Positions 6,627 through 14,756 of a stretch of 64,000 bases of DNA are shown here, piece after piece. Within the stretch, counting starts at the first letter, position 1; every line of letters begins with the position of its first letter. A model generated the notes under the pieces. The model saw only the letters and a list, made by a program, of their open reading frames with translations. It had not been told where the DNA came from and did not search any database. The position numbers and the translations under genes are program-made. The stretch is from contig DAIDKE010000001.1 of NCBI GenBank assembly GCA_027450165.1, positions 1 to 64,000 on the forward strand, read 5' to 3'. The stretch comes from Candidatus Saccharimonadota bacterium. Its GTDB lineage: Bacteria; Patescibacteriota; Saccharimonadia; Saccharimonadales; Saccharimonadaceae.

Positions 6627-8450
6627 ATGAACGACCCTAAACACATCCGCAACATTGCTATTATTGCCCACGTCGACCACGGTAAGACGACGCTGGTTGA
6701 TGGTCTTTTGAAGCAATCTAACACTTTTCGCGCTAACCAAGCCGAGATGGCCCAGTCGCTAATTATGGACTCTGGCGACCAAGAGCACGAGCGCGGCATC
6801 ACCATCACCGCCAAGCAAACCGCTGTTTATTACGACGGCTACAAAATCAACATTATCGACACACCAGGCCACGCCGACTTTTCGGGCGAGGTTGAACGCA
6901 CCCTTAATATGGCCGACGGCGTTCTATTGATTGTTGATGCCCAAGAAGGCCCAATGCCGCAGACTAAATTTGTGCTATCAAAAGCCTTGGAGCTCGGCTT
7001 AAAACCAGTGGTCGTCATTAACAAAATCGACAAACCTTCACGCCGAATCGCCGAAGTCGAAGACGAAATCGCCGACTTGTTCCTAGAATTAGCCGTCGAT
7101 GATTCACAACTTCACTACTCGACCTACTTCGCGATTGGCCGCGACGGCAAATCGTGGAAAGAACTACCGGACAACCCAGCCGAACACGCCGATTTAACTC
7201 CGTTATTCGATGCCATTATTAACGACATTCCGGCGCCAAGCGTTGACCTTGAAGGAACCGTACAAATGTTAGTCACCTCTTTGCAGTACGACTCATTCCA
7301 GGGTAAATATGCCATTGGCCGCATCAGTCGCGGTACTTTAAATTCCGGCCAGCAGGTTATGCTAATTAAGCGCGACGGTACCCAAATTGCCAGCAAAATC
7401 GATAAATTATTCGGCTACCGTGGTTTAACTCGCGAAGAGATCAAATCGGCTAGCGCCGGCGATATTGTGGCCGTAACCGGTGTGGGCGATGCGCACATTG
7501 GCGAAACAATTGCCGACCGCGACAATCCAGAAGCTTTGCCGGTAATTGAAGTTGAGGCACCGACCCTTAGCATGTACATGGGCCCAAACACTAGCCCGCT
7601 CAAAGGTCGCGAAGGTGAATTTACCACCGGACGCCAGCTCGGTGACCGCCTGCACAAAGAGCTCGAAACCAATGTCGCCCTGCAAGTTAAAGACGACGGC
7701 ATTGGCTTTGTCGTTTCAGGTCGCGGCGAATTGCACTTATCAGTTTTGATCGAGGCTTTGCGCCGTGAAGGTTATGAACTTGAGGTTGGTCGCCCACAGG
7801 TTGTGACAATCGAAAAAGAAGGCCACACCGAAGAGCCGGTTGAAGAATTAATGATTGAAGTTGGGCCAGAATTTGTCGGTACGGTTAGCCAAGAACTTGG
7901 TACACGTCGCGCCGAACTACTGGGTCAAGAAAACACCAGCACCGGTTCGGTTCGCCAAACTTACAAAATTACCACCCGTGGCATGATTGGTCTGCGCAAT
8001 CAGCTGCTGACGGCCACTAAAGGTACGGTCATCATGAACAGCCTGCCGCTCGGCTACCAACCGCTTGGCGCTAAACTTCCAAGTACCCGTAATGGCGCCC
8101 TGGTTGCCTTTGAGGCCGGTACTTCAACACCTTATGCTCTGCAAAACGCCGAAAGCCGCGGTGAATTATTTATTGGTCCAAGCGTCGAAGTTTACATGGG
8201 TATGATCGTCGGATTGAATAACCGCGGTGAAGACCTCGATATCAACGTCTGCAAGGCCAAGCATTTGACCAACATGCGCTCCAAATCGTCGGATGGCGCC
8301 GTACAGTTAACGCCATTTACTGAGCTTAGCCTTGAACAATGTATCGACTTTTTGGCCGACGACGAGCTGCTTGAAGTGACGCCAAAAAACTTGCGCCTGC
8401 GCAAGCGCTACCTCGACCCGCTCCAGCGTAAACGCGCCGCTAAAAATTAG
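6627..8450 (+). CDS. typA: Ribosome-associated GTPase TypA/BipA
   Basis: A 607-residue translational GTPase of the EF-G family involved in 50S assembly and stress adaptation. G1 is AHVDHGKTTL, followed by switch residues RGITITAKQTA, G3 DTPGHADFSGEVER and G4 NKIDKP. Domain II, the EF-G III/V-like domains (FVVSGRGELHLSVLIEALRREGYELEVGRPQV) and the TypA-specific C-terminus (GAKLPSTRNGALVAFEAGTSTPYAL through ELLEVTPKNLRLRKRYL) follow. I chose ATG 6627 (MNDPKHIRN) because the longer frame starts before the promoter -10 box. It stands alone between the deaminase and trehalase. Confidence 0.96.
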   Translation: MNDPKHIRNIAIIAHVDHGKTTLVDGLLKQSNTFRANQAEMAQSLIMDSGDQEHERGITITAKQTAVYYDGYKINIIDTPGHADFSGEVERTLNMADGVLLIVDAQEGPMPQTKFVLSKALELGLKPVVVINKIDKPSRRIAEVEDEIADLFLELAVDDSQLHYSTYFAIGRDGKSWKELPDNPAEHADLTPLFDAIINDIPAPSVDLEGTVQMLVTSLQYDSFQGKYAIGRISRGTLNSGQQVMLIKRDGTQIASKIDKLFGYRGLTREEIKSASAGDIVAVTGVGDAHIGETIADRDNPEALPVIEVEAPTLSMYMGPNTSPLKGREGEFTTGRQLGDRLHKELETNVALQVKDDGIGFVVSGRGELHLSVLIEALRREGYELEVGRPQVVTIEKEGHTEEPVEELMIEVGPEFVGTVSQELGTRRAELLGQENTSTGSVRQTYKITTRGMIGLRNQLLTATKGTVIMNSLPLGYQPLGAKLPSTRNGALVAFEAGTSTPYALQNAESRGELFIGPSVEVYMGMIVGLNNRGEDLDINVCKAKHLTNMRSKSSDGAVQLTPFTELSLEQCIDFLADDELLEVTPKNLRLRKRYLDPLQRKRAAKN

Positions 8451-8506
8451 TAAAACCACTCTTTTATCATTCGTCAATAACGCTTATACTTGTTAATGTA
8501 TAGGCT

Positions 8507-10114
8507 ATGTTAAAAGAAACATTTGACGCTAGTAAAGACATCTTAAAAGCCTCGCTGGTTCAGGCGGGTGCTTACTCGCCAATTCGTACTGAACCACGCT
8601 CACCCGATGAACTTTTAGGCGAATTGTTTAGCGATGTTCAGATCAATCAGGTTTATCCGGACGGCAAAACTTTTGTCGATCTAGTGCCAAAAGAACGTTT
8701 GCGTTCGATTCAGCAAGAATATCAGCTGCTTAAACAAGATCCGCATTTTGATTTGCGCGAATTCATTAAGCGGCACTTTTACGATATCGCCGAGACGACC
8801 CACAAACCAAAACCTTACGTTTTCGATAAAAATCAGACGATCGAAAAGCACATCGACGATCTATGGGAGCATCTAGAGCGCCGCAATCGCAAAGATCGCG
8901 GTTCACTGCTGGCGCTGCCGTACAAATATATCGTGCCGGGCGGTCGTTTTAACGAGCAATTTTACTGGGACAGCTATTTTATTATGATTGGTTTAGCCAC
9001 GGCCGGCCGCTGGCTTGAACTCGAGGCGATGCTCAAAAACTGCGCCTACATGATCCGCAAATACGGTTTTATTCCGACCGCCAATCGCAGTTATTTTTTG
9101 AGTCGTTCGCAGCCGCCATTTTTTTCGCACATGGTGCGCCTGCTGGCCGAACATAAAGGACGGCGCATTTTGATAGAATATCTGCCGCTCATGTTGGCCG
9201 AATATAAATTTTGGATGCGCGGACAGAACAAAATCACCGACCATGCCTTTCGGCGCGTTGTCAAACTGTCAAACGATCAAATCTTGAACCGTTATTACGA
9301 TAACAAATCAACCCCGCGACCAGAATCGTTGCGCCAAGACACCGCCACCGCCAATTCGCCTCATGCCAATAAGGCCAAGTTATTCCTGGACTTGCGCGCC
9401 GCCGCCGAATCGGGTTGGGATTTTAGCTCACGCTGGTTTAACGACCCGCAAGATATCAAAACCGTCGCTACAACCGATATTATTCCAGTCGATCTTAATG
9501 CCCTGCTTTATCACCTTGAACTAACGATTGCCGATGCCTACAAAACGCTGCTGCAGCCGCTTTTGGTTCGTAAATATACGATGCTTGCAGCTCGTCGCAA
9601 AGAATTAATTAGCAAATACTGCTGGGACGAAACGGCCGGTTTCTTTGTGGACTACAACTTTCGACGCAGTCGCAACACCGGCGTACTTAGTTTGGCATCG
9701 GTCGTGCCACTATACACCGGCGTCGCCACCAATGACCAAGCAGCGGCCGTGGCCAACCGACTAAAAAAAGATTTCTTAAAAACCGGCGGTCTGGTCACCA
9801 CTTTAAACGCCACCGGTCAGCAATGGGATGCCCCAAATGGCTGGGCGCCGCTGGAATACATGGCCATTAAGGGCTTGGAACGCTATGGACAAAATGAATT
9901 GGCCGCCACGATCGCCCGACGTTGGACCGACTTAAACAAACAAGTCTACAAAAAGACCTATCGATTAGTCGAGAAATATAACGTCATAGACTCCGGCGGC
10001 CTGGGTGGCGGCGGTGAATACCTGCTGCAAGACGGATTTGGCTGGACAAACGGCGTTTATTTAGCACTGGTCAAAGACCTTCAAAATAAAAAAAGGCCAA
10101 CGGCTAATAGTTAG
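8507..10114 (+). CDS. treF: Alpha,alpha-trehalase
   Basis: A GH37 trehalase of 535 residues that splits trehalose into two glucoses. Both family signatures are visible: PGGRFNEQFYWDSYF (about residues 144-158) and QWDAPNGWAPLEYMAIKGL (about 443-461). There is no signal peptide, so it acts in the cytoplasm like TreF. Family knowledge places the catalytic Asp and Glu in the conserved blocks SGWDFSSRW and the C-terminal GGGGEYLLQDGFGWTNGV. Trehalose is abundant in Actinobacteria, the usual hosts of Saccharibacteria, so the substrate may come from a host; that link is inference. The stop overlaps by 11 bases the 3' end of the convergent gene. Confidence 0.93.
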   Translation: MLKETFDASKDILKASLVQAGAYSPIRTEPRSPDELLGELFSDVQINQVYPDGKTFVDLVPKERLRSIQQEYQLLKQDPHFDLREFIKRHFYDIAETTHKPKPYVFDKNQTIEKHIDDLWEHLERRNRKDRGSLLALPYKYIVPGGRFNEQFYWDSYFIMIGLATAGRWLELEAMLKNCAYMIRKYGFIPTANRSYFLSRSQPPFFSHMVRLLAEHKGRRILIEYLPLMLAEYKFWMRGQNKITDHAFRRVVKLSNDQILNRYYDNKSTPRPESLRQDTATANSPHANKAKLFLDLRAAAESGWDFSSRWFNDPQDIKTVATTDIIPVDLNALLYHLELTIADAYKTLLQPLLVRKYTMLAARRKELISKYCWDETAGFFVDYNFRRSRNTGVLSLASVVPLYTGVATNDQAAAVANRLKKDFLKTGGLVTTLNATGQQWDAPNGWAPLEYMAIKGLERYGQNELAATIARRWTDLNKQVYKKTYRLVEKYNVIDSGGLGGGGEYLLQDGFGWTNGVYLALVKDLQNKKRPTANS

Positions 10115-10778
10115 CTTCGCCATTTAATTTTGACATAGCACTAATCCAACCTTGTATTTTTAGAAATAACCTGGCGTCTAGAACATACACGTCACATACA
10201 CCGTGAGGTAATGATGTTTTTCCAGTATTTTTGCTGGAAATATTCGGTTTATTGTATGTTTTAAAAAACTGCGCTCTAGGAATTTTTGTCACTTCGGACC
10301 AGTAGTTCTCAGCCTCATCAACATTCAATGATGAGTGAATATGAATGTGGCCTCGTAGCTTTTCTTCTGGTGCGCTACATATTTCTCTAAAAAAACGCAT
10401 CATTAAGATCATCATTTTGGGATCGCCATTTGAGAATCTAACGAGACGCTGAGTTTTACCCCCTTCGGCCCAGTAAAGAGCTGTGCCTACTAATAACAAT
10501 TCATAGGCCGACATAGACAAGATATCCTGCGCGGCTTCGTCTATAATTAGCTGCCTTTTGGTAGACTCGTTACGCAGGCGGCTATCTCTGCGAGCGGCTA
10601 TCATGGCCGGACTATGCCATCTCGCCTTAAGTAACATTGTTTGTTCATCAGACAAAACAATATCCCTAACCCAAACACTAACACTGCTTCGCGATGCACC
10701 GATCTTACGGGCAATAACGCTAATCGACTCGCCAGCCTGTCGCATCGTACGCGCCATTTCTTTTCGATTATCACTCAT
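10104..10778 (-). CDS. HTH protein with LAGLIDADG-like region
   Basis: A 224-residue protein. Residues 1-45 form a homeodomain-like helix-turn-helix of the resolvase/transposase type (MARTMRQAGESISVIARKIG, then SRSSVSVWVRDI). The middle segment ELLLVGTALYWAEGGK...VRFSNGDPKMMILMMRFFREI resembles a LAGLIDADG homing-endonuclease half-domain; this is a weak, pattern-based match. On the minus strand TATAAT lies six bases before the ATG, giving a leaderless start. It sits beside two tRNA genes, a common landing place for mobile DNA. Function unknown; DNA binding is likely. Confidence 0.6.
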   Translation of the reverse strand: MSDNRKEMARTMRQAGESISVIARKIGASRSSVSVWVRDIVLSDEQTMLLKARWHSPAMIAARRDSRLRNESTKRQLIIDEAAQDILSMSAYELLLVGTALYWAEGGKTQRLVRFSNGDPKMMILMMRFFREICSAPEEKLRGHIHIHSSLNVDEAENYWSEVTKIPRAQFFKTYNKPNISSKNTGKTSLPHGVCDVYVLDARLFLKIQGWISAMSKLNGEANY

Positions 10779-10827
10779 GCTAATATTATATACTACATAA
10801 GAGCCACTTAGACATTCGACATCAGCA

Positions 10828-10856
10828 TTGCCATAAAGGGTAAAACCCTGTATGAT
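10828..10856 (+). promoter_or_regulatory. Promoter of the tRNA-Val/tRNA-Leu pair
   Basis: TTGCCA (10828-10833), exactly 17 bases, TATGAT (10851-10856), 11 bases before tRNA-Val. A small AGGGTAAAACCCT inverted repeat lies in the spacer. Confidence 0.7.
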
Positions 10857-10867
10857 GGAATTAGTTT

Positions 10868-10944
10868 GGGTCGTTAGCTCAGTTGGCTAGAGCGCCTGAT
10901 TTACACTCAGGAGGTCGGGGGTTCGAGCCCCTCACGACCCACCA
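10868..10944 (+). tRNA. tRNA-Val (UAC)
   Basis: Acceptor GGGTCGT/ACGACCC, D-arm GCTC/GAGC, anticodon stem CCTGA/TCAGG with loop TTTACAC giving TAC, T-arm GGGGG/CCCTC-side pairing around TTCGAGC, and encoded ACCA. Confidence 0.95.
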
Positions 10945-10964
10945 TTATTATTTACTGTCGTCAT

Positions 10965-11051
10965 GCGCGCGTGCTGAAATTGGTAGACAGGCCAGCTTGA
11001 GGTGCTGGTGCCAGCAATGGCGTGGAAGTTCAAGTCTTCTCGCGCGCACCA
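10965..11051 (+). tRNA. tRNA-Leu (GAG)
   Basis: A class II tRNA of 87 bases. Acceptor GCGCGCG/CGCGCGC, anticodon stem CCAGC/GCTGG with loop TTGAGGT giving GAG, a long variable arm, TTCAAGT in the T-loop and encoded ACCA. It lies 20 bases after tRNA-Val and is probably in the same transcript. Confidence 0.94.
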
Positions 11052-11061
11052 AGAAATTATT

Positions 11062-11790
11062 TTAATTATTTTCTTCGCTCGTTGATTGCATACTACGAGC
11101 GATTTCTATTTCGGCCCTATAATAATCGGATAGCTGCCTGTCAACTGGTAATAAATCCGCCGCGTTATCCATTGTAACTATACTATATTCCGAAGAGTTA
11201 ACTAATTCGTGCAAACCGGCCAAGTAAAACACTTCCGTTCCCTGCGGTATGCCGTAGGTTGCTATTTCGCCGAAGTCCAATGACCCTGTAGGTTGCCTAA
11301 AAAGAACCGACGGCTCTTCGTCTTGATCAGCGGTTGAAGCTGCCCCAGCATTGCGACGTTGCTTATCGTAAGCAATATGAAACGATGGACGGGCTAGCTC
11401 AACAACAGCGGAACCGTCGTCATCGCGCCGAAAAACAGTATCACCAGGTTGGAGCCCTTTATAAATCCGGATATCGACTTTGGTGATTTCATGTTTTTCT
11501 GGTTGCCCAAAGCCATAACAGCCCGGAACGGTTCCGACACTATAACGACGCACAAGTGTGTAGGCCGGTGATTCAGATAGACTAGCGTACCACTTTTGCC
11601 AGAACTTAAGACGTGCAACACCAGCCGCTGTTGTATTATCAATTAATTCGGGGTGAATATCGGTAGCAATATCTAAACTAAACCCCGGTATTTCGGCTAG
11701 TTCCCTTAAGGCGTTAACGTGAGCGTCAAGACCGCCGAGTAGCTCTGCGCGCGTTTTTTGTAATCTAGCTTCTATTGCCCTTTCGTCCAT
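11062..11790 (-). CDS. Unknown soluble protein
   Basis: A 242-residue protein I do not recognise. It has no signal peptide or membrane segment. The N-terminal 50 residues are helical and charged, the middle is mixed alpha/beta with VELARPSFHIAYDKQ, and the C-terminus is acidic. A ribosome site GGGGGAGAG precedes the ATG, and a promoter with consensus spacing lies upstream. It converges on the tRNA pair with only 10 bases between. Confidence 0.6.
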   Translation of the reverse strand: MDERAIEARLQKTRAELLGGLDAHVNALRELAEIPGFSLDIATDIHPELIDNTTAAGVARLKFWQKWYASLSESPAYTLVRRYSVGTVPGCYGFGQPEKHEITKVDIRIYKGLQPGDTVFRRDDDGSAVVELARPSFHIAYDKQRRNAGAASTADQDEEPSVLFRQPTGSLDFGEIATYGIPQGTEVFYLAGLHELVNSSEYSIVTMDNAADLLPVDRQLSDYYRAEIEIARSMQSTSEENN

Positions 11791-11813
11791 ATCTCTCCCC
11801 CGTATATAATTGC

Positions 11814-11842
11814 ATAATAAATTCCATAACCAGTAAAGTCAA
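11814..11842 (-). promoter_or_regulatory. Promoter of the unknown gene ending at 11062
   Basis: On the minus strand TTGACT (11837-11842), 17 bases, TATTAT (11814-11819), 24 bases before the ATG. Confidence 0.65.
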
Positions 11843-12079
11843 GTGACGTTCACTTATGTCCTTTTGTGTATATTGGGTTCTCATTTAAGATTGTTTCGCT
11901 TGTGTCTTAGGACGTTTTTGCCACGCACCTTTAGGTGTGTTGCCGACTTATATATTCGTTCATCACAAAAGCAGCAGCGTGATATAAACTACAGGTGCTC
12001 GGTCATACTTATTCAGCCCGCCGAGTAAATTCTCATCGGTAGAGCGCTGACGGCTGCTCACAATCGGAAGGATCAAGCC
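11843..12079. other. Intergenic region before the G+C-rich peptide gene
   Basis: No open frame here is convincing. I see a palindrome AAGTGAcgtTCACTT around 11841-11855, a small CGCACCTTTAGGTGTG hairpin around 11924-11939, and several TATA-like boxes but no promoter with good spacing. Composition turns G+C-rich from about 12020. Confidence 0.4.
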
Positions 12080-12370
12080 GTGAAGCTGACTGGTACCAAC
12101 GGCAAGCGGCCACACCTCGTCACGGTGGTGTTGGCCATACTTCTGGCACTTGGACCAACCGCCGGCATCATCGCCTCGTCCACCCCTGCGGTGGCGGCCG
12201 TCGTGCCGAACCGAATGCTCTGTGAACCAGACACCGGCTGGTGTTACCAGACCAACCCGCCCACCAACAACAGTGCTCCACACTATTGCCAGTGGGACTA
12301 CCGGCTCAGCGGCCTGTACAGCGGTATGTGGTACACCGGCTGCGACGCCTGGGGACCGGCCATTTACTAG
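12080..12370 (+). CDS. Secreted four-cysteine mini-protein, G+C-rich gene
   Basis: A 96-residue precursor with a clear Sec signal: positive start (MKLTGTNGKR), a hydrophobic stretch at about 14-34 and AVAAVV as a plausible cleavage site near 41. The mature part of about 55 residues holds four cysteines (in MLCEPDTGWCYQ, HYCQW and YTGCDAW), suggesting two disulfides, and is rich in Trp and Tyr. I do not recognise it; a secreted toxin-like, adhesive or inhibitor peptide are possibilities only. GTG start with GGAAGGAT six bases upstream. Codon choice is strongly G/C-ending, unlike its neighbours, suggesting transfer. Confidence 0.65.
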   Translation: MKLTGTNGKRPHLVTVVLAILLALGPTAGIIASSTPAVAAVVPNRMLCEPDTGWCYQTNPPTNNSAPHYCQWDYRLSGLYSGMWYTGCDAWGPAIY

Positions 12371-12419
12371 CGCCCTGTACGACGATGAAACGGTAGTCTA
12401 GACCATAACTAGATAAAAC

Positions 12420-12498
12420 CTCGGACCCTCCGAGTGCGGATAGCCTATAGTAAGAGCTGCCCGGTGCAAGCCGGCATCTCTGAAAATATCCTATCCGC
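12420..12498. repeat. Short hairpin plus long nested hairpin
   Basis: CTCGGA/TCCGAG (12420-12434) is followed by a long structure with outer stem GCGGATAG/CTATCCGC (12436-12443 with 12491-12498) and inner pairs AGAG/CTCT and GCC/GGC. There is no T-run. It may end the upstream gene or be a structured leader of the gene at 12533. Confidence 0.55.
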
Positions 12499-12532
12499 TT
12501 AACCCGACAATAAAACACGGAGACATAGACTC

Positions 12533-13129
12533 ATGGCATGGCAGATCAAGCGCAAACATTTTTCCGACCACTATATAGTTATTATTTTGGCGCTGGCTGT
12601 CACTACGATTGTCGGCAGTTACATGGCGGTTAGTTATCAGCAGGCCGCCGCCGAGCGCGCGAAAGATACCGTAAAGACCGTGTTCTCATTCAATAGCGTA
12701 CCCGGCTGGACAAGAGGTCCGGTCAATGACACCTCTTTAGCTCTCTTTCACACCGGCACCGACGGCTGTTTTGTGTATGCCGAATATAAAAGCGGCAGTG
12801 TTAACGCAGCAAGTGAGCTAAAAAACTGGTCCGACTCGCTAAACAAGGGCGGCCAAACCATTACCGAAAAGTCGTCGCAGGCAATGACAATTAGCACGAA
12901 TTACGGCACCGAGAGCTACGATCTTCACCAATATTACGTCCCTGGCACCAAAGAAAACCCCACCATGGAAGGCGTAGAAGTTGGCTACCTGCAATTACCA
13001 ACGGGCTACATTAAATTTAACGGCGATTGCAATAGCTACGATCAGCTGCCGCTGACGATTGACGGCCTTCAATCTTTGAAGTTCAATGTCGACAAATCAT
13101 ACGAATTTTATATGACAGCCGCAAAATAA
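12533..13129 (+). CDS. Membrane-anchored extracytoplasmic protein, unknown
   Basis: A 198-residue protein with a basic start, one membrane helix at about residues 14-34 and a soluble outer domain of about 160 residues containing two cysteines. It looks like a signal-anchored surface protein. No family is recognised. A GGAG ribosome site lies upstream. It converges with the HxlR gene, leaving one base between stops. Its overall plan (membrane helix plus small beta-rich outer domain) resembles that of the gene at 13947. Confidence 0.6.
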   Translation: MAWQIKRKHFSDHYIVIILALAVTTIVGSYMAVSYQQAAAERAKDTVKTVFSFNSVPGWTRGPVNDTSLALFHTGTDGCFVYAEYKSGSVNAASELKNWSDSLNKGGQTITEKSSQAMTISTNYGTESYDLHQYYVPGTKENPTMEGVEVGYLQLPTGYIKFNGDCNSYDQLPLTIDGLQSLKFNVDKSYEFYMTAAK

Positions 13130-13130
13130 A

Positions 13131-13553
13131 TTAGCCGTTCATTCGAGCGCTCGGATCTCTTGGCACCATCCAGAGTGGACGTGTATCGCGGGAGTCATAG
13201 TCTACCCGGGCCTGTTCTATTTCGCAGTAATGAACTTGCGACCACTCATCGAGCGCCTTAACTATTGCCAGTAGTTCACCACCTAAACCGGTTAGGCCAT
13301 ATTCAACCCTAGGTGGCACGATCGGATAAACAAGCCGCCGTATCATGCCGTTACGCTCTAAATTGCGCAGAGTGACGGTTAGCGATTTTTGCTTGATATC
13401 GACAATTGCCTTGTCTATTTCGCTATACCGCTTCACTCCGGCCGACAGCTCGGCTAAAACTGGCACCGCCCATTTACTGGCCATAATGTCCAAAAGTAGC
13501 CGCGATTTAACGGCTGGCGCTTCATAAATACTAACCTTACCTATTTTATTCAT
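13131..13553 (-). CDS. HxlR-family transcription regulator
   Basis: A 140-residue winged-helix protein of the HxlR family. Typical elements are present: LLLDIMASKWAVPVLAEL, RYSEIDKAI, KSLTVTLRNLERNGMIRRLVYPIVPPRVEYGLTGLG and LLAIVKALDEW. HxlR proteins are dimeric regulators, often responding to reactive electrophiles or redox signals. I use ATG 13553 (MNKIGKVS) because the longer frame runs into the divergent padR gene. The 58-base gap to padR probably contains the operators of both. Confidence 0.85.
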   Translation of the reverse strand: MNKIGKVSIYEAPAVKSRLLLDIMASKWAVPVLAELSAGVKRYSEIDKAIVDIKQKSLTVTLRNLERNGMIRRLVYPIVPPRVEYGLTGLGGELLAIVKALDEWSQVHYCEIEQARVDYDSRDTRPLWMVPRDPSARMNG

Positions 13554-13611
13554 TATGCGTGTCAGTGATATATAGATTGATGATATATTATGACGTGCTA
13601 TAATGTCTAGT
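13554..13611. promoter_or_regulatory. Shared HxlR/PadR control region
   Basis: It contains the padR promoter TTGATG (13577-13582), 16 bases, TATAAT (13599-13604), seven bases before ATG 13612, so the message is leaderless. Repeated GATATAT motifs (TGATATATAGAT and TGATGATATATTA) are candidate operator half-sites. Confidence 0.6.
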
Positions 13612-13947
13612 ATGAAACGCAATTTGGAGTTATTGCCGCAGGTATCGTTTAGCATTCTTATGGCGCTAAGCCTTCGGCCACGACACGGCTACGAAATCAT
13701 GAAACAGGCCGAAGAAGATTCACTTGGCAAGGTAAAGCTTGCGCCGGGCACACTATACGGCACCATCAAATTACTACTAAAAGACGGTCTAATTGAAGAA
13801 ATTATGCCTAGATCATCGCAACAAAGCGGACGCCGCCGCTATTATCGCTTGACCAAAGACGGCTGGGACAGGCTGAACGCCGAACTCGAGTTTTACGACA
13901 ACATAGTCAGGATATCAAAAAAACGCTCTGCTTTTGAGAGATCTTAA
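13612..13947 (+). CDS. PadR-family transcription regulator
   Basis: A 111-residue PadR winged-helix protein. It shows the family pattern ILMALSLRPRHGYEIMKQ, KLAPGTLYGTIKLLLKDGLIEE and RRRYYRLTKDGWDRLNAELE. I chose ATG 13612, seven bases after TATAAT; the earlier ATG at 13603 overlaps the -10 box. The stop overlaps the start of the next gene by one base. PadR genes are often followed by a membrane protein whose expression they control, and that is the arrangement here. Confidence 0.88.
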   Translation: MKRNLELLPQVSFSILMALSLRPRHGYEIMKQAEEDSLGKVKLAPGTLYGTIKLLLKDGLIEEIMPRSSQQSGRRRYYRLTKDGWDRLNAELEFYDNIVRISKKRSAFERS

Positions 13948-14669
13948 TGGCCAGCGGCGAAAACCCGCACGAATTGCTGCTATCGATATACAAGAAACTT
14001 CTCTATTTGTATCCCAAACAATATCGTGATGACTACGGCGAGCAGTTGGTATTAACCGCCAACGACATGCTTGAAGACACCAGCACCAAAGCCGGGCGCC
14101 GCGCACTGTGGACGCACATATTATTTGACACTTTAGTGAGCGCCACAAAGGAACACTACGTCAACTTTGATGCAATAATCGCCGCCGATAATCAAGCGAC
14201 CGCTAAAAATCAACAATCAAAAAAGCGGCTTTTGATGTTTGGTTTGGCGGTAACAGCAGTTGTCGTGTCGCTACTGCTGCTCGCGCAACCAGCCAGCTCT
14301 ATTCCGCCTTTGTCGTCACTTAATACGGCGCGGACTTTGTCGCAAGGCACAAAAAATGCCTGTCTAACCAACGATAATCAGGCTGCCGAGCGGGTCCACT
14401 CAGACGACGCCGGCTTTACCTATGCTGGTATCACATATTCCAATTTCGAAGCAACCGCCAGCAGTGGAATCGCTGATGTACCAGCCGGCACAAACTACCA
14501 ACTCACGATCGCCAGCTACGACGGTAAACTTGCAAAGGGAACCATCACCTACGACGGCAATTACGGAACCTACGACTATATAATCAAAAAACTGCCCGGT
14601 GCTGGTAACTGGAATTTTGTGTCGATGGTCGCCTGTGGCGATAATATGTGGGTTCCGGCAATAAAATAA
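13947..14669 (+). CDS. PadR-linked membrane protein
   Basis: A 240-residue protein. Residues 8-60 (SIYKKLLYLYPKQYRDDYGEQLVLTANDML) match the cytoplasmic LYPxxFRxxYGEEM domain that commonly follows PadR genes. A single membrane helix at about 92-112 leads to a beta-rich outer domain of about 120 residues with two cysteines. Translationally coupled to padR by a one-base overlap, so they probably form a regulator-target pair. Role unknown; a stress or surface sensor is plausible. Confidence 0.65.
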   Translation: MASGENPHELLLSIYKKLLYLYPKQYRDDYGEQLVLTANDMLEDTSTKAGRRALWTHILFDTLVSATKEHYVNFDAIIAADNQATAKNQQSKKRLLMFGLAVTAVVVSLLLLAQPASSIPPLSSLNTARTLSQGTKNACLTNDNQAAERVHSDDAGFTYAGITYSNFEATASSGIADVPAGTNYQLTIASYDGKLAKGTITYDGNYGTYDYIIKKLPGAGNWNFVSMVACGDNMWVPAIK

Positions 14670-14696
14670 TTATAAAAATAACCCCACGTAAGGGGT
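14661..14696 (-). terminator. T-tailed terminator of the G+C-rich gene
   Basis: ACCCC/GGGGT stem (14681-14685 with 14692-14696). On the minus strand it is followed by TTATTTTTATAATTATTTTAT. It could also work on the plus strand for the gene ending at 14669. Confidence 0.7.
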
Positions 14697-14704
14697 GTTG
14701 CTTG

Positions 14705-14747
14705 CCGGCCCGAACCATCATCGCTGGCTGCGATGGGCTCGGGTCGG
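14705..14747 (-). repeat. Long G+C-rich hairpin after the cassette gene
   Basis: Nested pairs CCGG/(T)CGG, CCCGA/TCGGG, CC/GG and ATCGC/GCGAT around a TGGCT loop. It lies between the stop at 14757 and the T-tailed terminator, the same order as in the cassettes ending at 57753 and 58523. Confidence 0.65.
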
Positions 14748-14756
14748 CCGTTCGGG

